Assembly: GCF_030269925.1 (NCBI RefSeq)
Contig: NC_085121.1
Span: 15,641,501 to 15,705,500 of the forward strand
Source of the DNA: Bombyx mori
Lineage: Eukaryota > Arthropoda > Insecta > Lepidoptera > Bombycidae
DNA: 64,000 nt
Reading direction: 5' to 3'
Notes under the pieces: model-generated
Database searches by the model: none
Seen by the model: only the letters and a program-made list of their open reading frames with translations
What the model was told of the DNA's origin: nothing
Program-made: the position numbers and the translations under genes
Part shown: positions 22,312 through 37,000 of the stretch, one piece after another
How the letters are laid out: each line of letters begins with the position of its first letter
Position numbering within the stretch: the first letter of the stretch is position 1

Positions 22312-23523
22312 TTTATCACACAATGTTGCTATTTCGTAGCGGAGGCTGTGGAGTTGTTTGTGAAAACAAATGCCTTGTACCTACATTTATCTTAGAAACT
22401 CATATGAGCTGTATCTAAATATAAGTTGTTCTAGAAGTTTCCTTAGCACGCTTCATAGTTCAGTCGCTCACGTGTAACCGTTTCCGTCGATTCGTTTTAA
22501 AACAATAAGCTTTTAAAAACAAAAACTTAATTAACTCGTTAATTTGACATTCGTTTTCTGTTGGGTGACGAATTATGATTTTCCATGGTGTACCTTGTTG
22601 TCTTGTTAAAAAACGCAATAGAACGGGCTTAAGGGACTTATATTTGGTTAAATAAATAATTTATTTTATAAATAACACATGAGTGGCTTCATTTATTAGA
22701 ATGACAATTATTATAACTACGGCGATATGACGTCACGACCGGAACCCTCGAAACTTTAACATAAATATCATCAGAATCTGGTATGTAACGTGAATTACAA
22801 TAATTATTTGGGTATGTCGACGTACATGTCGAGGCTTGGCTAAACAACCCAATCATTATGCAAATAACATTTTATGAATTAGCAATTTATTCATCTACAT
22901 TTTTATTCTAATTAAATTAAGAATTGTCATTTTACGTCTTTTCGTTTTGGCGGGCTTTCTTTCAGTCTGCCATAGACTATATTAATACACAGTACGCTGC
23001 CAGTGACTGTAGGCATAGACTGACACATATAATCCGCCACAACCATTCAATAAATTTTGGCACACATTGAGAATCATTATACAATAGCTAAAAGTTATAC
23101 AATGGTATTACTGTTTATATCAAAATGAAATCCCTTCCAGCAGACCGTAATAAGGAGGCAAAACTCACGACGTTGATATTTTCAAATGTAAAAAAAAAAC
23201 AAAAAAAAATCTTTAATAAAAAAATTGCTCATCTATACCTACAGCCCATACACATATAGAGACTGAGACATATAGAGAAGGATACTTTAATATATTACAT
23301 AAATAAAACCACTTTTACAATTTAATTTTGACGTTTTTTTATTTTCATTATATTGATTTTCGGTTTCCTATACGAGTACTTTATGACTAAGGTTTAATTC
23401 GGCGACATTTGAATACTGTATTTGATAAAATAGTTTTAATTATAGTTACTGCATTGTAATGTATTATAGGTAGCTTCGAACGAAGTTTTGTAGTGTGTTT
23501 GTAATAGTTGTATTGTACGGTGC
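22312..23523. other. No gene seen
   Basis: AT-rich; no element recognised. Confidence 0.45.
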
Positions 23524-23766
23524 TTTTTTTTTTTATTGCTTAGATGGGTGGACTAGCTCACAGCCCACCTGGTGGGTGGTTACTGGAGCCCATAGACATC
23601 TACAACGTAAATGCGCCACCCATCTCGAGATATAAGTTCTAAGGTCTCAGTATAGTTACAACGGCTACCCCACCCTTCGAACCGAAACGCATTACTGCTT
23701 CATGGCGGAAATAGGCGGGGTGGTGGTACCTACCCGTGCGGACTCACAAGAGGTCCTACCACCACT
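23524..23766 (-). mobile_element. Bm1-type SINE, body only
   Basis: T-run to CCTACCACCACTTG. Confidence 0.82.
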
Positions 23767-25028
23767 TGTAGTAGAAATTGGCAGGATGTGGCGGATTCTT
23801 GCGGGCTTATATCGTACGCACCTAGCCACAGCTTGCCCAAGATCGATTGCTGGTGGTACAGCGTGTTGCTAGTTCACGAGTTATTTTATGGTAATATAGT
23901 ACTCCTTGTTGAATAGTCGATGATATAGCCCTCAGTGACGCGATTCATCTGGAAATGATAAAGATTGCGATTTGATAAATAAAAACACCTGTGCAGTCAT
24001 ACCTATACGTGTCATCGCCCGCAATCGACATTGGAGCGATAAATAATACAAGATTTTCTCCTTTTTTTTTTAATTTACAATCAGACAAATCGTTTAAGAT
24101 CGCATTAAGAAACATACAAGGAAACAATAGTTTTTTTTTAATAAAATTTAACTAGCAGTGTACATTATAACAACTCATCTCCACTCATCTTCGAAAATAT
24201 TCATATGCTACATTTAATTAGCTAAAAAGCGGATTAAAATTCATTAGTCACTACATGGAAGTAAGTCTGTATCACCATCACACCTTCCACGCGATGACGG
24301 CGTTATTCATACTTGCACTGTTCAGATTGTAAGGAAATACATATAATAATAAAACCATTTACTATATTTTTATCTTTTTTATCATTTTTTTCATTTTTAT
24401 TGCCCTTTTAGGATGTTGTCCCCAAGCAATGGCGGCATCTAAAATACAACGTTGGACTGCATAGAGCCTCTTAATTAACTGGATAGTTAAATGGGTTTGG
24501 ATTTCAGACCAAAACGATAAATATATTGTATAGTCCATCAATATTTAATACACACGTGTATTTGCAAGGGATTCGGATGTCAAGCATTCGATTAAATACA
24601 GATAAAGGTCCAATAAATATAATAATCGTGTTAAAAACAGTGAAAACACTTTACGTACACAATTTTAGGACTGCATTAAAATGTAAACATAGTCTCCGAA
24701 TTTAAACCCGGGTTCTCTTGATTGTAAGTCACGCACGACTTTGGCCACTAGCATTAGATTCCGTAGAAATGACCCGACTGACCATGTTTCATTTGTCCAT
24801 TTTCATCAGGCCTGCATTTATTGTACTTGTGTCACTCAAGTCGGTTCATGTTACGTTTGGCGATACAAACTCAATTCGAGATAACCGTATCTTGTACAAA
24901 CTAAATATAAGTTCGTTCGAACCTCATGTTAAATCAGTTTACTGTGAAACGCAGAAAAGGCGCGAACCAAATCAATAGTCAGTTGGGTTATTCGTTTTTT
25001 AAAAGTGATATAAGTTTGCTTTTTCAAA
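23767..25028. other. Upstream region of gene A, no gene seen
   Basis: Would hold the gene A promoter if exon 1 is right. No TATA box at a convincing place; untranslated exons cannot be judged. Confidence 0.4.
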
Positions 25029-25055
25029 ATGGCCAGCATGGATATTTTAAATGAG
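25029..25055 (+). CDS. Gene A exon 1 (candidate, 9 codons)
   Basis: ATG in a good context (AAAATGG) encodes MASMDILNE, then a donor GTTGGT at phase 0. This matches the phase needed by exon 2 and mirrors exon 1 of gene B (10 codons, also ending in Glu before a GTTTGT donor). The intron would be 6.7 kb, and another small exon in that interval cannot be excluded. Confidence 0.45.
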
Positions 25056-28000
25056 GTTGGTTTTGTTTTAATTTATATTATTGTCTGGTTAATTGAATAA
25101 CTGTGATACATGGCTCAGTATTCAAACTAATTAAAAACCATCGTAATTGACGATAATGTTTTCAAAATATCAAAGATACCTCGCGAGTGGTTGACTTATT
25201 GTAAAATGTGTAATTGTGTAATAACGTAATGTAATCGATATATTGATATGCCTAATTTTGAAGGTCGTGGTCAAAGAAATGAGTTTATATATCATAATAT
25301 TATCCTTTTCTTTGCCAAAGACAAATTTGATTTTTAAAAGTGACCAGTACAAATATTTAAAAAGTAGAGAGAGAGAGAGAGAGAGTATTCTTTATTGTAC
25401 ATAAAAAAACAATGCGAAACATCACTACATAGTATAAAACAAAGTCGCTTTCTCTGTCCCTATATCTGTCTGTCCCTATGTATGCTTAAATCTTTAAAAC
25501 TACGCAACAGATTTTGATGCGGTTTTTTTTAACAGATAGAGTGATTGAAGAGGACGGTTTATATGTATAATAACATCATTAAATAGTGGAGAAATCAATA
25601 ATAAATTACAATTTCCGAAGCGAAGCGAGGGCAGATCGCTAGTTAAATAAATAAAAAAGTACAATTGGCGGTCTTATCCCTAAGAGCGATCTCTTCCAAA
25701 CAACCATCAGGTGGAAAATAAGTATTTGGAAACAAATTACACGCGGTGTACCAATCATTTGAAACGTATATATATATATATATATACACACATACACACA
25801 TAAACATATACATTTGATCTTTTATTATTGTTAGTTGAATACTCCAAAGATAGGCTTTGAAACTATGGTTTGATAGTCCTCTGAGATTTTTTTTACAAAT
25901 TATTTAATTTATGTGTTTTAGGTACCACACCCGTTGTAGCTCGCTTTGTTGTTTCTATCAACATTTTAGAAAATGTCATTCCTAAATTATTCCAAGTAAA
26001 CTTTACCTTTTGCTCTATGTATTAGCTAGGTTTGTAATATCATATATCTTTTTCAATGCGGTATCAATAGCATTTTCACAAATGTCTAATAATAGATTTA
26101 TAACAACAGTATCAAAAAAAACTCCAAATATGTCTGGAGAATTTTTGCATACACCCGATTTTTTTAGGTTAGGTATAATATGACTATTTTATTTCTGTTA
26201 TTCCAAAGTATCATTTAAACTATGATCTATATTAGCTAGGTGCCAAGTATTTATCCGAAGCCTCGAAAATAAGATATTTTGTTTAACCTTTACCAATCTG
26301 GGTTGTTAAGAATTAGGCGTGGTTCAACGATAATAATAAAACATAGTATACATTAGGGTCATCACAGATAAATCTCAGAATATAAATGGGCAGAGAGGCA
26401 TTTCGCATGCGGTGTCGCCTTTAAATTAAGGAATGATGTTTCGGCACCCGTTAATTTTCTGGTTCTCGCCGGACAAACGCCAAAAGACCATTTGCGTGAA
26501 AGGAATTTACTATCTCGATAATAGGATTGGTGAAAGAATAGAAAAAGCTAGATCAGGAAAGCATTCGCGATAGTCGTCCTTCCAGACCGGCAACAATCGT
26601 CTCACGACTAAGAATTATCGTTTCCGTGTGAACAGAATTTAATGGACATGAAAATGTCACACAATTCCATGTCATCTTTATGAAAGAAGAGAATCTATAG
26701 ACGTACTATAAATTTAGCTGTGCACTCGAACGACGTGACCGTAGGCAAAATTAGAAATCTTCTAATAAACTTTTTACTTTAAGTAACGATTTTTGCGATT
26801 ATTGCTTGCGATTTTTGTAGCTTTTCTTGTTACGGAGGGTATGATATACTTTCTTCGTCTAAACCTCTTTAATTAAATCCAACTCTGACAAAATAAATTG
26901 TAGTTTTGTGCACAGCTAGATATCAGATCCACATAACTTAAGCTAAAAAGAAGAATAAGATTAAAAATGAATGAGCAAAATGATAATAAAATAGCATTCC
27001 GGTCATTAAAAAATATCGGTCAATGTTATAAAACTAGAAGCTGGCAATAAATATTTTATATAAATTCTGATTTATCAAATTAATAATTATGATTGAAAAT
27101 GGTAATCTATATATATAAAAATGAATTGCTGTTCGTTAGTCTCGCTAAAACTCGAGAACGGCTGGACCGATTTGGCTAATTTTGCTCTTGAATGATTTGC
27201 GAACGTCCAGAGAAGGTTTTAAAGGTTTTAAATAAATATTAGGTTTTAAAGAAGGTTTTAAATAAATATGAAAATGTTTGTTTGTTTTAAGATTATTTTA
27301 TACAAAAGTTTAGGTCTTTTATTTATCGATTGAGGCACTACGAAGTCTGCCGGGTCAGCTAGTGTAATAGTAAAATATATTAGTGCTGATATTTTATTGA
27401 CGTAAAAGAGTTTAGGAGAACAGTCCACTTGGTTTGAACGAGCTCTTAGCTCGGGTTACGGAATTCCATAGTGTTGCGTTGTGGTAAATGAGCGTGGACT
27501 GAGAAAATGATTTGTGCTTATATGACTTTTGTAAGATTGCCAAAATGTCGCTCAAATCTTCAACCCTCGATGTGGACTTTTTCGGTCTAACAACAACTAT
27601 AATATTTGATGTTTAAAGCTGCATAATTTAAGTTTACGAATAAAGCGTATTGGAGCCCGCACGGATAGGTACCAGAGTCCAGTAACTAACGAACCTGTGT
27701 TTCCTTGAAGAATGTGAGTGACGTAATATTATAAATAGCATTGAGACGAGGGTTTCGTGTGAGATCTCGCTTTGGAATTTACGCTTTGGAGTCTCTGAGA
27801 TCTTATGAGGTCTTGGATCTGTGATCTTCAACTCGTCTTGTGCTATAAAAAAAATGATACCCACATTATTTTAAGTACAATGATTAATACAAAAGATCTT
27901 CCGTTTATAGAAATATTGATTTATTTATAGAATAAAATAAAACAGTTTATTCATAATTTTATAATAATTTCGTTTCATTGAATAAAACATATTATTAAAA

Positions 28001-31000
28001 CATTTGCTATAGACCTGACGTGTCACACTACTGATTACGTTATCAACGTAAAAAAAAAACATTTTTCGAAGTCATATTTTTTATTAATAATATCGGTTCA
28101 TTTAATAAAATATATTACTTGAAACATTTTCTATAGATCTGACGTATCACACTAGTGATTACATTATTAATGTAAAAAAGAACTAAACTATTTTTCAAAG
28201 CAATTAATTTGATACCGAACGTAAGCGTGGGGTCTTTACTATTCATTCAAATAGGGCTGGCACATGTTATGTTTAACCTATAATTTTACGATTGACCTGA
28301 CTGTTTGACTTCTAGCCGTATTAAAAAAATTGGAGAGGAGTAGGATTTGGATCGGCAATCCAAGCAGGACTCGGCAGAAGTCTGAATAGGACAAGATCTC
28401 TTCATAAATATTGTTGATATTCGGATTGTCGATAATCCCATTTTCACGGATCGCTTGGAACCTCTGGGTCTGCGGAGGGACTTCGGTTCCCTCTGTATTT
28501 TGTACCGTATGTTCCATGGGGAGTGCTCCGAGGAATTGTTCGAGATGATACCGGCATCTCGTATTTACCATCGCACCACCCGCCACCGGAGTAGAGTTCA
28601 TCCATACTACCTGGAGCCACTGCGGTCATCCACAGTGCGTTTTGCAGAGGTCTTTTTTGCCACGTACCATCCAGCTATGGAATGAGCTTCCCCTCCACGG
28701 TGTTTCCCGAGCGCTATGAGATGTCCTTCTTCAAACAAGGCTTGTGGAGAGTACTAAGCGGTAGGTAGCGGCTTGGCTCTGCCCCTGGCATTGCTGAAGT
28801 CCATGGGCGACGGTAACCATTCACCATCAGGTGGGTCGTATGCTCGGCTGCCTACAAGGTCAATAAAATAATTTTTTTTATGTACATTGAAATAAAAGTA
28901 ACAAATAACATAGAGGCCTCTAAATGCCGAATCTCTTAGTTCGGTCTCAGTCAATCTATACAACTGTGTAAACCTGTTGTGTAAGTTATTTAATGTAGAT
29001 TTCCGACTGTGTAAACCGAAGAAAAAAAAATTGCTATTGTACTTAAAGACGATATTGTAAAACTGAAGCTTTTTATGTTTTTTACTAAATTGCGCAAAAT
29101 TGCCTGAAATTGAAATTAGAAGTACATACAACTGATAAATTATATAACCTGTAATATAAATCCGAAAGATAATCAAATTTCTAATCGTAATAAATTTGTA
29201 AGCACTCCTTTTATAACAAAACAAAAGACAAAATCTAATGTAATTTTTTTATCTAAACCAGTACTGGCACCGGTAATTAAAATCGAATTTAGATTGACGG
29301 GCAAACACGAATTTACTGAATAAAAATACTTGTTTTAGCGTTGTAACTCACTTCTTTTTGTCATTGCCCGTGTAGGCAGACGAAACATCTGACCCACCTG
29401 ATGGTGAGTGGTTATCGTCGCCCATGGACCTCAGTAATGTCAGAGCCAATTCGCTGCCTACGTTACTGTTTTTTAGGTTACAGTTTTGTAGTACATTATT
29501 ATAAAATATGTTTACAAAAGTTGTATAAAAAGTAAAAACGTATAAAATGTTAGTAAAAATAAAATTGGATTTGATGTTAGCGGTGGCACGAGGCACACGC
29601 ATGAGGCTAAGAGAGAGGGCAGAGGGCACAGAGGTCTAAATAATATTGTATCGTCATACAGTAAGCTTTGCGGTAGAAATTAGTAAGGTTGTGGACTATA
29701 TACAAATACTGTTTGTCACGTCGTATACACATAGATATATTTAATGTATTATTTTATTCACATTAAAATAAAGTTTAGCCCAGTAAGACTATAGCACAAA
29801 CTGAGTTGCTCTATAAAGAGAAACAACATTTGAAGCTATTATTTCACCAGTTTTTATGTTTTTTATATTTCAGTATTCAAAAATGTTTTAATATTTCTGA
29901 TGTTTCAATATTCAAAATACTATTTATGTCAATATGTATAACATATTATAGCCTCTTTTAATATTTATGTCATAAGTCATATAGAGGTTACTACTATATA
30001 TGAGAGGATATTGAGAGGAGGATACTCGCATAGATATTACTATATATATAGTTCGGTCCAGAACACGTCTGCTCCATCGGCCATCGGTTCTGCAACACGT
30101 ATGTCCGGCCTATTGCTCCCAGTGTTCTGGACTGGAGATCGCGTACCGGTAAGCGCAGCGTTGGACGTCCCCCTGCCCATTGGACCGATGACTTGCGGCG
30201 ATATGCTGGGAGAGATTGGATGCGGAGGGCGGAGGATAGTTCATTGTGGCGGACGGTGATGATTATATAGTTTGGTCTTCGATGAGAGTAGGATTAACAC
30301 CTTAGCTGCCATGTAGGTTACCGGTGCCCTACGCGGCGCACTCAAGTAATTATACCGATTTCTGTTACTGCCGCAAGTCGTCGCCGGTTTCTGTTACTAA
30401 GCGCCTGGATTGCTTAACTTTGCCTTTTGTTTCTTAATGTATGTTTTAATCTTTTAGGCCTCTTAGAAAAATATTCATATTCATTACTTTCGGATTGTCT
30501 TTCCCAGAGTCTACTAGATATTTCGGCGCCTTAATAAAAAGATCGTAAGGAGAAATCGACATTTCTACTTCAGTGCGCCGCGTACGGCACGGTGACGTAC
30601 ATGGCAGTCAATTATATAACATATTTTACTTTACTCCATTATTTATATGCGTATGGATTTATAACTATATATAAAGGAAAACCTCCTCTCCTCTGTGCCT
30701 CTAGAACTGCTACACAAAATAAGAATAGTGTCGTTAACAAGTCATTTATTTGCTTTAACAATTTACATAACCATCATTACTAATTAGAATAGTCAACATA
30801 ATTGCCAAATTTAATACGGTGTGCTCGGTTAGGGTCAGTTACTCAAGTTAACACCACATTTTTGATGTCGTGTTTGGTGTCTGAAATGTTGTATATTGTA
30901 ATAAATCGATACAGTTCTTTAAATCGGATAATATTTAATGCCGTGTCTATAAGCAATTAATGCAAATAATGAATAATAAAATATAAAAAAAAGTTGTTGA

Positions 31001-34000
31001 TTTTTTTATTTTTGTCACGTTTCTTGCTTATCTATACGAGTATTAACCGCAATTTTTTGTTTGTCTATTCTCACTGATCTCTGTGATGGCTGTAGGTACA
31101 GGCCATTTTGTCGGAACTTTGACATTAGAAAGAGTAGCTTGATAATTTTATTTTGGCAAATTAAATTAGAGTTCTGCGCAAAAACACACATGAAATTTGA
31201 GAATAAAATCCGATTAAAATATGGAAGTCGTGATATTTGAAAACACCTAACAGCACAACATGGCTGAGCTAAGCTTTACAAAATAAAAATTTTAAAGGCG
31301 AGTTTAAAACGTCTTGTAATTTGTTTCTGCTACGGTAATATCGAATGAAACTTGCGAAAAATTTGAAAATACCTTTTTGATATTATACGATAACTCTGTA
31401 ATGATACGAAGTAATTCTACAAAGTCAAAAACTTTCGAAAAATCGAGCTAGGGCTGTTTCGTGCGTATTATAATAATAATTACCAATGAGTAATTTGCAA
31501 CCGGTCATATAACTCATTAGGTCGCCAGCAAGAATAGTGAGCGGAGACTCCAGGGTTCCATTTCCGCCGTGAAAAATTATATTTTTCCTTAATCGATTTT
31601 ACTTACCTTTGTTCCATTTGACGACATCGTCTATGTGTAATGTTATTGGATTAGCATAAACAGTTGATCAATTACGACGATTTGAATACTTGACACTTTT
31701 CGTGTCTCGATCTCCTAAGAAAATACTAACCATCATAATTTTTCAGGACGCGAAGGAGCAGCTAAACAAGAATCAAAATGGCGACGCCGACGCTCTCGAG
31801 AACATTCTGTCGCACGTCGGCGACATGGGTCGCTACCAGAAACTGCTGTTCTTGGCGATGATGCCGTTTGGACTATTTTTCGCGTATATCTACTTCGTCC
31901 AGATGTTCATAGCTGCGACCCCCCAGAGGCACTGGTGCAGGGTTCCCGAGCTTCAGCACTTGGATATGGAGTTGAGGTATGTCTTCGGTTATAGACGAAC
32001 GAATTCAACCCTCATTCTTAGCAAATGAGAAGTGCCCAGACTCGATTTTACAATTAATCGAATGCTTTATTTATTTTATTGCGTAGACTAATGAGCTCAC
32101 GGCTCGTTTGGTCTTACTATTGCGTGATTACAGGATCTTATAGACATCTTACTAGTGGTACGACCTACGCAGGGGTAGGTACCACCACCCCGCCTATTTC
32201 TACCGTGAAGCAGTAATGCGTTTCGGTTTGAAGGGTGGGGCAGCCGTTGTAACTATACTTGAGACCTTAGAACTTATATCTCAAGGTGGGTGGCACATTT
32301 ACGTTGTAGATATTTATGGGCTCCAGTAACCAATTAACCCCAGGGGGGCTGTGAGCTCGTCCACCCATATAAGCAATAAATAAAAAAAACATCACAACTT
32401 GAATGCCGCCACACAACTTTAAACGTGAGAAGTTTCAATTGTGTTCTGCATTGGCTGTCCCGTCCTTAATTTGAGGAGAGGGCGTCTAAAAAATACTTGG
32501 ATACTCCAATAGGATGGCCTGTGTGGAAGAGGATATGGGTGAGAAGGGTGTGTGTACAAAGGTGACATATGATAGGCCTGAATGGAAAAAGACTACACGC
32601 TACGCCGAGCCCACATAGTGGGATAAGGGCGAGAAGAAGAAGAATAATGACTGTCCCACCCTTCAATCCCAAATGCATGACTGCTTCGGGGCAGAAATAG
32701 ATAGATTCGACTAACAATACGCTCTGCTACGAATAAGTGTAGATTGTCCGGAATTTGGGACAAATGAAATACGATCATCTCCAAACTAAGTTGATGGTAC
32801 GAGGAATCGTACCATCGGAATCAAAGACTGATTTACATATATATGTTTAAGTTAATATAATACATATTTGGATATTTAACACCCAGAAAAAGCATAAACA
32901 AACTTGTTCATCACACGAATATTTGTTCGATGTTAGTATCGAAACCGCGATTCTCGGAACAATAGTCAGGCCATAACTACGAAACTAACAAAACAGGCGA
33001 CAGTCCAACAGTCTATCATAAAATTAAACTCAATTAATACTCGTAATAGAAAAACGCCAAATCGTTGTAGGCTGTATCGTAAGACCGCACAAGAAGGCCC
33101 CATTTTAGTCACAAAGCAACAATGCGCTTAGGTATGAACGACAAATCAACCTTCTTTTTGTGGCTGCCTTTAACTACATACCCAAACAAGATGTGTGGGC
33201 AACGCACAGCTGCCGTTGCCTTAAACATGTCATTTCGGATCCTCCCGAATACTCCCGATCCACTCCCGGTACTTTTAGCCGTTTCAAGCACCGGTCCCGT
33301 GCTACTTAACCCATAGACACAACCCACTGAGAAGATCCGGTGAGAAACTCAGCGGGTCTTGATTCCGATCCGGTGGTATATTCAGCGAACCACTGGTTTT
33401 ACTAGGCCAGATGTTCGTCTTCTCCACGCTCGCCTATCCGTCCGGAGAAGCCTGAATAGCGCCCTTAAAAAAAGGGCAAATCAGTGTACAATGCTATTGA
33501 GATTTCAGCCTCACGTCTAAAGATGACAGGATTAGCGCTATCAGTCATTTTCCCAACATAGTCGTTTTTAAAGTTTGAATATGGTCACATATACTAGAAG
33601 ATAGATAGAAGACTAGTGGTAATTTAGATGCGCATAAACCCGATTCGTTTATTTGTGAAAACACTGTGAAAAACGATTAAAGGAACACGACGTGGGAAAG
33701 AACGCAGCCGTTTCCGTGACGGTTTTATTGCGAAATAGTCGGCTAGACAATCTAATCGCCAACGATCTTTATATCTGTCTATCTAATCAGTAATAGTCGA
33801 GAACCAGCGACAAACACTTCTGATCAAGAATCTTACACAATATGATAGGAAATTTGGTTTTAAACTCGCACGAATCAATGGTGCGTTCGTGCCTTAAGCG
33901 ATAAGACACTGGATTCGTGTTCAGTTATTTTTTTTATTTTTATTGCATAGATGGGTGGACGAGCTGGTGTTAAGTGGTTACTGGAGCCCATAGACATCTA

Positions 34001-37000
34001 CAACGTAAATGCGCCACCCACCTTGATATATTATAAGTTCTAAGGTCTCAAGTATAGTTACAACGGCTGCCCTACCCTTCAAACCGAAACGCATTACTGC
34101 TTCACGGCAGAAATAGGCAGACCGGTGGTACCTACCCGCGCGGACTCACAAGAGGTCCTACCACCAAACCAAGTGATCCAGTGATTCGAATATGTCCAAG
34201 TTCAAAGCACACGGCAGCTACCATTTTTTGTAGATTCACCTAGAAGGACTAGTGAGAGAGGTATTATTAGGCCCTGTATATTTCTGCCGCGATGTGATAA
34301 TCATCAGCCGATAGCAGTCCACTGGTGGGCATAGGTTTCTCCAATTGCTTGCCACTGAGCATGATCCTCGGTTTTTCTCATCCAGCTCCTACCAGCCGCC
34401 CTGCACAGATCATCAATTAACTGGATTTAAAAAAGTAATATGCAGTCTATTTTTTTTTATTGCCCTTGTAGGCAGACGAGCATACGGCCCACCTGATGGT
34501 GAGTGGTTACCGTCGCCCATGGACTTCAGCAATGCCAGGGGCAGAGCCAAGCCGCTGCCTACCGCTTAATACTCTCCACAACACACATATTTATAAAAAA
34601 TGTGTAAATAATAAGCAATGACGCTAGTAATAAGATAATATTTCTTCTTTTAATAGCTTGATCAAGACTTAACTTGTAAACTTCACGTTTATTGTTTAAA
34701 TGTATCTTAAAAAAACAGTTTACGATCAACAATTAAATAATAAGTAGATCGTTTAAGGTACTTGACACTAAGTTCTCTAATGTTGACATCTTTTGTTCGT
34801 CACTTGCCTCAATGGCCTTTGAGTCAGCCTTCGACTTGAGTCAAACTTGTGTTAATTCGTTCATCATCATATAAAGGGGTCATAATTATGGATGTATTGT
34901 ATTGCCTTTTTTGTAAACTAAAAAGAATTAATGATTTTATTCTACTTTATGTGATGTTAATGGTAAAAATTTGTTTGGTTTCGTTAACCTATTCTTAATA
35001 TATTAAATTTTTTGTTTTGTACTGTTGGTTTCCGAAATAAATAAATAATTTAAAAAAAAAATTATAATAAATGTGAAAATTTCATAAATTAACACACAAA
35101 TTTCTTGCTAACCAGTTTACCGCAACTTATCAATATAAACCATCTCAATTTATAATTTTGTTTCAAGCATAATCACATAATCTTAATTTATAATATATAT
35201 TGAGAGTTTCATTCAAAACTGATTTTGACAAAACCGGTCATGGTCAGATATCGTGTTCCTTATCGCCGCTTTTGTGAACAAATTCACAGATACTAAACGG
35301 GATCACATCCACCATTAACAAACGTTTACATCGGAAAAAATTGTCGGAAATAAGTACTCACACAAAGTGATACTTTAGCTTCGATCAATAATATCGAAGC
35401 ACTTTAGCGTTAAAATGTCACTTTCGAATTGGAATGATCTAAAATGTACTTACATAAATCCCATGTTCACATATTTCTCGAATGCTTTTGACGAAGGTTC
35501 CTTCCTGAAGTTCTAATAGCTTATTCCTTATTTACCTAAATTTTACTTTAGTAATTTTGTAGCTGCTCTGACAGAATGACAAAAATGCACACCCAATAAA
35601 TCCTCAATTAATTTTTTTCGAAAAGAATAAGGAATGTTTTGGACAATACGACTTTAAGGGTAGTGGCCAATTACAGACGTAATCTCTCGGCTCCGGGCGC
35701 GGTCACCGGTGACTGGGACCGATGCAGCACGTACAAGACGAATTGGACCAGAGTACTGGAGACCCTCACGCCACCTGACCCCGGGACACCGACGGTGCCC
35801 TGCGAGAACGGGTGGGATTTTGAGCTGACTGATATACCTTATCATACTGTAGTTAGCGAAGTAGGTATTTGATTTCGATTTTGTTTGCTAATAAAACGAC
35901 ATTGTCATAATGACTTGGACATCATGGTGTCCCGTGAGCTCATCACATAAATCGGCTCTTAATAAACTTATGTACGGGTCACAATTTGACTGAAATTATT
36001 GTCAATGTTCCTCAATTCAAAGTCTAATTCGACGGTGTAAATATATTATGTAAAATAAATATATAATGATCGAAGTTCGATAATAATCACTCAAAATTTA
36101 GATTAATTAAACTCTTAACTTTTGTCATTGACTTAACGAAAGAGAAAACTGACCATTGAATAATATGCTGACAACACCAAAACTCGTTAATAGTAATAAT
36201 AAACTAGATGCTGAACAGAAAAAGGAAATCGGTTGACCGAAGGAGGAGCAAAAGGTTTTCTCTTTGCCTCATATTTTGATTCTTGTTTATTCACCAGAGA
36301 GGATGGGTGTGTGAGAAGTCCGGATACGCACCCACAGCTCAAGCCATATTTTTTGCTGGTTCATTTGTCGGGGGTCTTTTGTTTGGATGGATCGCCGACA
36401 ACTTCGGAAGAGTTCCAGCACTGATAGGTAACTATTACTATGACCGGTGTATTCTAGAATAATCTGGGCTGATGCTCTTTGTCATTCTTAATTAATAGTT
36501 TTTGTAATTCGTGTATCGTTCGTGTAGCGTTCGTTTTGTAATTGTAATTTTGTAATTTGTAATCGTTTTGGTAATTATCAGTCGAAATACTAAAAAAAAT
36601 TCAGTCACCAGATTTAAGTGGGTGTTGATATATTGAAAATATTTTACGTTTTATATTTTAGGTTCGAATCTAGTCGGCAGCATTGGAGGTATAGCAACGA
36701 TATTCACAAGTGGATTGTGGGACTTCATAGCGTGCAGATTTTTAGTCGGAATGTCCTTCGACAACGCATTCATGATGATATATATTTTAGGTAAATAAAC
36801 AAAAAAACTACAACAGTCTAAAACTTTATGTAATATGTCAAGGGTACATATTGTGCGAAGTGTAATTTGTGTCTTAAACTCTCAGTCAAATACTAAAAAT
36901 GTTACACCAAAATAGGAATTGTTCTACTGAAATTACTGGTGGTAGGACCTCTTATAAGTCCGCGCGGGTGGGTACCACCACCCTGCCTATTTCTGCCGTA

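Noticed and set aside
24718..24978. Open frame just upstream of gene A exon 1
   Set aside because: No ATG-led start or homology seen; may be untranslated sequence.
28754..29224. Minus-strand frame of 156 codons
   Set aside because: Its C-terminal part is the antisense of a LINE tail and the rest is AT-rich; no recognisable domain.
31690..32028. Longer continuous frame through gene A exon 2
   Set aside because: It starts without ATG and runs past a good donor at 31977 into intron; the splice model aligned with gene B is better.
35639..35676. In-frame extension upstream of gene A exon 3
   Set aside because: Acceptor at 35675-35676 gives exact alignment with gene B; the extension has no counterpart.
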